From Pseudomonadota bacterium (GTDB lineage Bacteria > Pseudomonadota > Gammaproteobacteria > Acidiferrobacterales > Acidiferrobacteraceae): DNA of 6,288 nt. Below the pieces are notes generated by a model. The model saw nothing but the letters and a program-made list of their open reading frames with translations. It searched no databases and was not told the DNA's origin. The stretch spans positions 1 to 6,288 of the forward strand of contig JAJZZU010000163.1 in NCBI GenBank assembly GCA_021797365.1, read 5' to 3'. Each line of letters opens with the position of its first letter. The stretch's first letter is position 1. Made by a program: the position numbers and the translations under genes. Shown one piece after another: positions 5,860-6,288 of this stretch.

Positions 5860-6288
5860 ATGGAACCCGCATATACAGAGCCTTCCCCAGGAGGCGGCTA
5901 TGCCGACACCGTGCACGTCCGGCCCACGCGCCAGGAGTCACCGGAATTTCATATAGCCTTACGCTCCGTGCCGGGTACGCGCGAACGCAATGAGGATTAC
6001 GTGGGCTTCGTGGCAGGGACCCCGGAGGACCGTGTGGCCAAGGGCAGCGTGCTCGCCATGGCCGATGGCATGAGCGGAGCCGCGGGCGGGCGGGTGGCGG
6101 CGGAGCTCACGGTGCGCGGCTTTCTGGAGGCCTATTACGGTCTGCCGGCGACCTTGCGCCCCGAGCTTGCCGCCGGGCGCGCCCTCGACACTATCAATCG
6201 CTGGCTGTTTCGTATCGGACGCACCGATGCCAATCTGCGCGAACTGGCGGCATCGTTTGCCGCGCTCATCATTCGCGCGCGCGAGGCT
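5860..6288 (+). CDS. PP2C-type serine/threonine protein phosphatase, N-terminal part, cut by window edge
   Basis: The 143 codons present encode the start of a metal-dependent PP2C phosphatase, which removes phosphate from Ser/Thr of target proteins. Metal-binding motifs are RERNEDY (41-47, acidic residues E45 and D46) and VLAMADGMSG (64-73, D69 and G70), followed by the GRVAAELTVRGFLEAYY helix (77-93). The DGMSG form and the FLEAYYGLP / DTINRWLFRIGR segments recall bifunctional PP2C-kinase membrane proteins encoded beside nitrate/nitrite transporters. If so, a kinase domain and a membrane segment lie beyond the window. About 30 residues precede the domain, rich in Pro, Gly and Glu and with no signal peptide. 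The start is uncertain (5830, 5854 or 5860). The gene follows the permease by about 125 bases with no clear promoter of its own. Confidence 0.8.
   Translation, partial: MEPAYTEPSPGGGYADTVHVRPTRQESPEFHIALRSVPGTRERNEDYVGFVAGTPEDRVAKGSVLAMADGMSGAAGGRVAAELTVRGFLEAYYGLPATLRPELAAGRALDTINRWLFRIGRTDANLRELAASFAALIIRAREA

Noticed and set aside
5731..5862. Permease-phosphatase fusion by TAG read-through (same reading frame, open between them)
   Set aside because: The shared frame has a one-in-three chance, the spacer translates to low-complexity sequence, and both genes have their own plausible ends and starts.

Overview
This 6.3-kb, GC-rich window looks like chromosomal DNA of a proteobacterium, most likely gamma- or betaproteobacterial. 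The evidence is dense gene packing, Shine-Dalgarno sites of the GAGG type, stop/start overlaps between genes, a sigma-54-type promoter, and protein families typical of that phylum. I cannot name a genus from sequence alone. All supported genes lie on the + strand, and I see no mobile element, tRNA, rRNA or CRISPR array.

Region 1 (1-3664) is one compact operon, entered in mid-gene. It holds the C-terminal half of a type III (GlnT-like) glutamine synthetase, then three genes that together make a split, GltB-like glutamate synthase: glxB (class II glutamine amidotransferase domain), glxC (GXGXG beta-helix domain) and glxD (FMN/iron-sulfur synthase domain). The same four-gene set is known in two roles. 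One is glutamine/glutamate metabolism (rhizobial glnT/glxBCD). The other is the N-methylglutamate route of methylamine use, where the glutamine synthetase homologue is gamma-glutamylmethylamide synthetase (gmaS) and the three subunits are N-methylglutamate synthase (mgsABC). The window alone does not decide between them. The N-methylglutamate dehydrogenase genes that would settle it are not visible here.

Region 2 (3665-4317) has no convincing gene. It begins with a low-complexity 81-codon frame overlapping the glxD stop by ATGA. It continues through GC-rich hairpins, a possible structured RNA, a perfect 24-bp palindrome, a 10-bp direct repeat and an AT-rich imperfect palindrome. It ends in a strong sigma-54 (-24/-12) promoter match, TGGCGCG-N4-TTGCTT at 4264-4280. 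An NtrC-like half-site, TGGTGCA, lies about 100 bp upstream of it.

Region 3 (4318-5733) is a 12-helix APC-superfamily amino acid/amine permease of 471 residues. Its start was chosen at 4318 because the sigma-54 promoter and a well-placed GAGG lie inside the longer open frame that begins at 4162. Sigma-54 control and the neighbouring glutamine synthetase/glutamate synthase genes suggest uptake of an organic nitrogen source under nitrogen limitation.

Region 4 (5734-6288) holds a short spacer and the N-terminal 143 codons of a PP2C-type serine/threonine protein phosphatase that runs off the window. It resembles the phosphatase half of the PP2C-kinase fusion proteins found near nitrate/nitrite transport genes. 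Its start is odd: the best ribosome-binding site serves a six-codon leader frame just upstream.

Overall the window is a nitrogen-acquisition neighbourhood: amide/glutamate synthesis, a nitrogen-controlled permease, and a signalling phosphatase.
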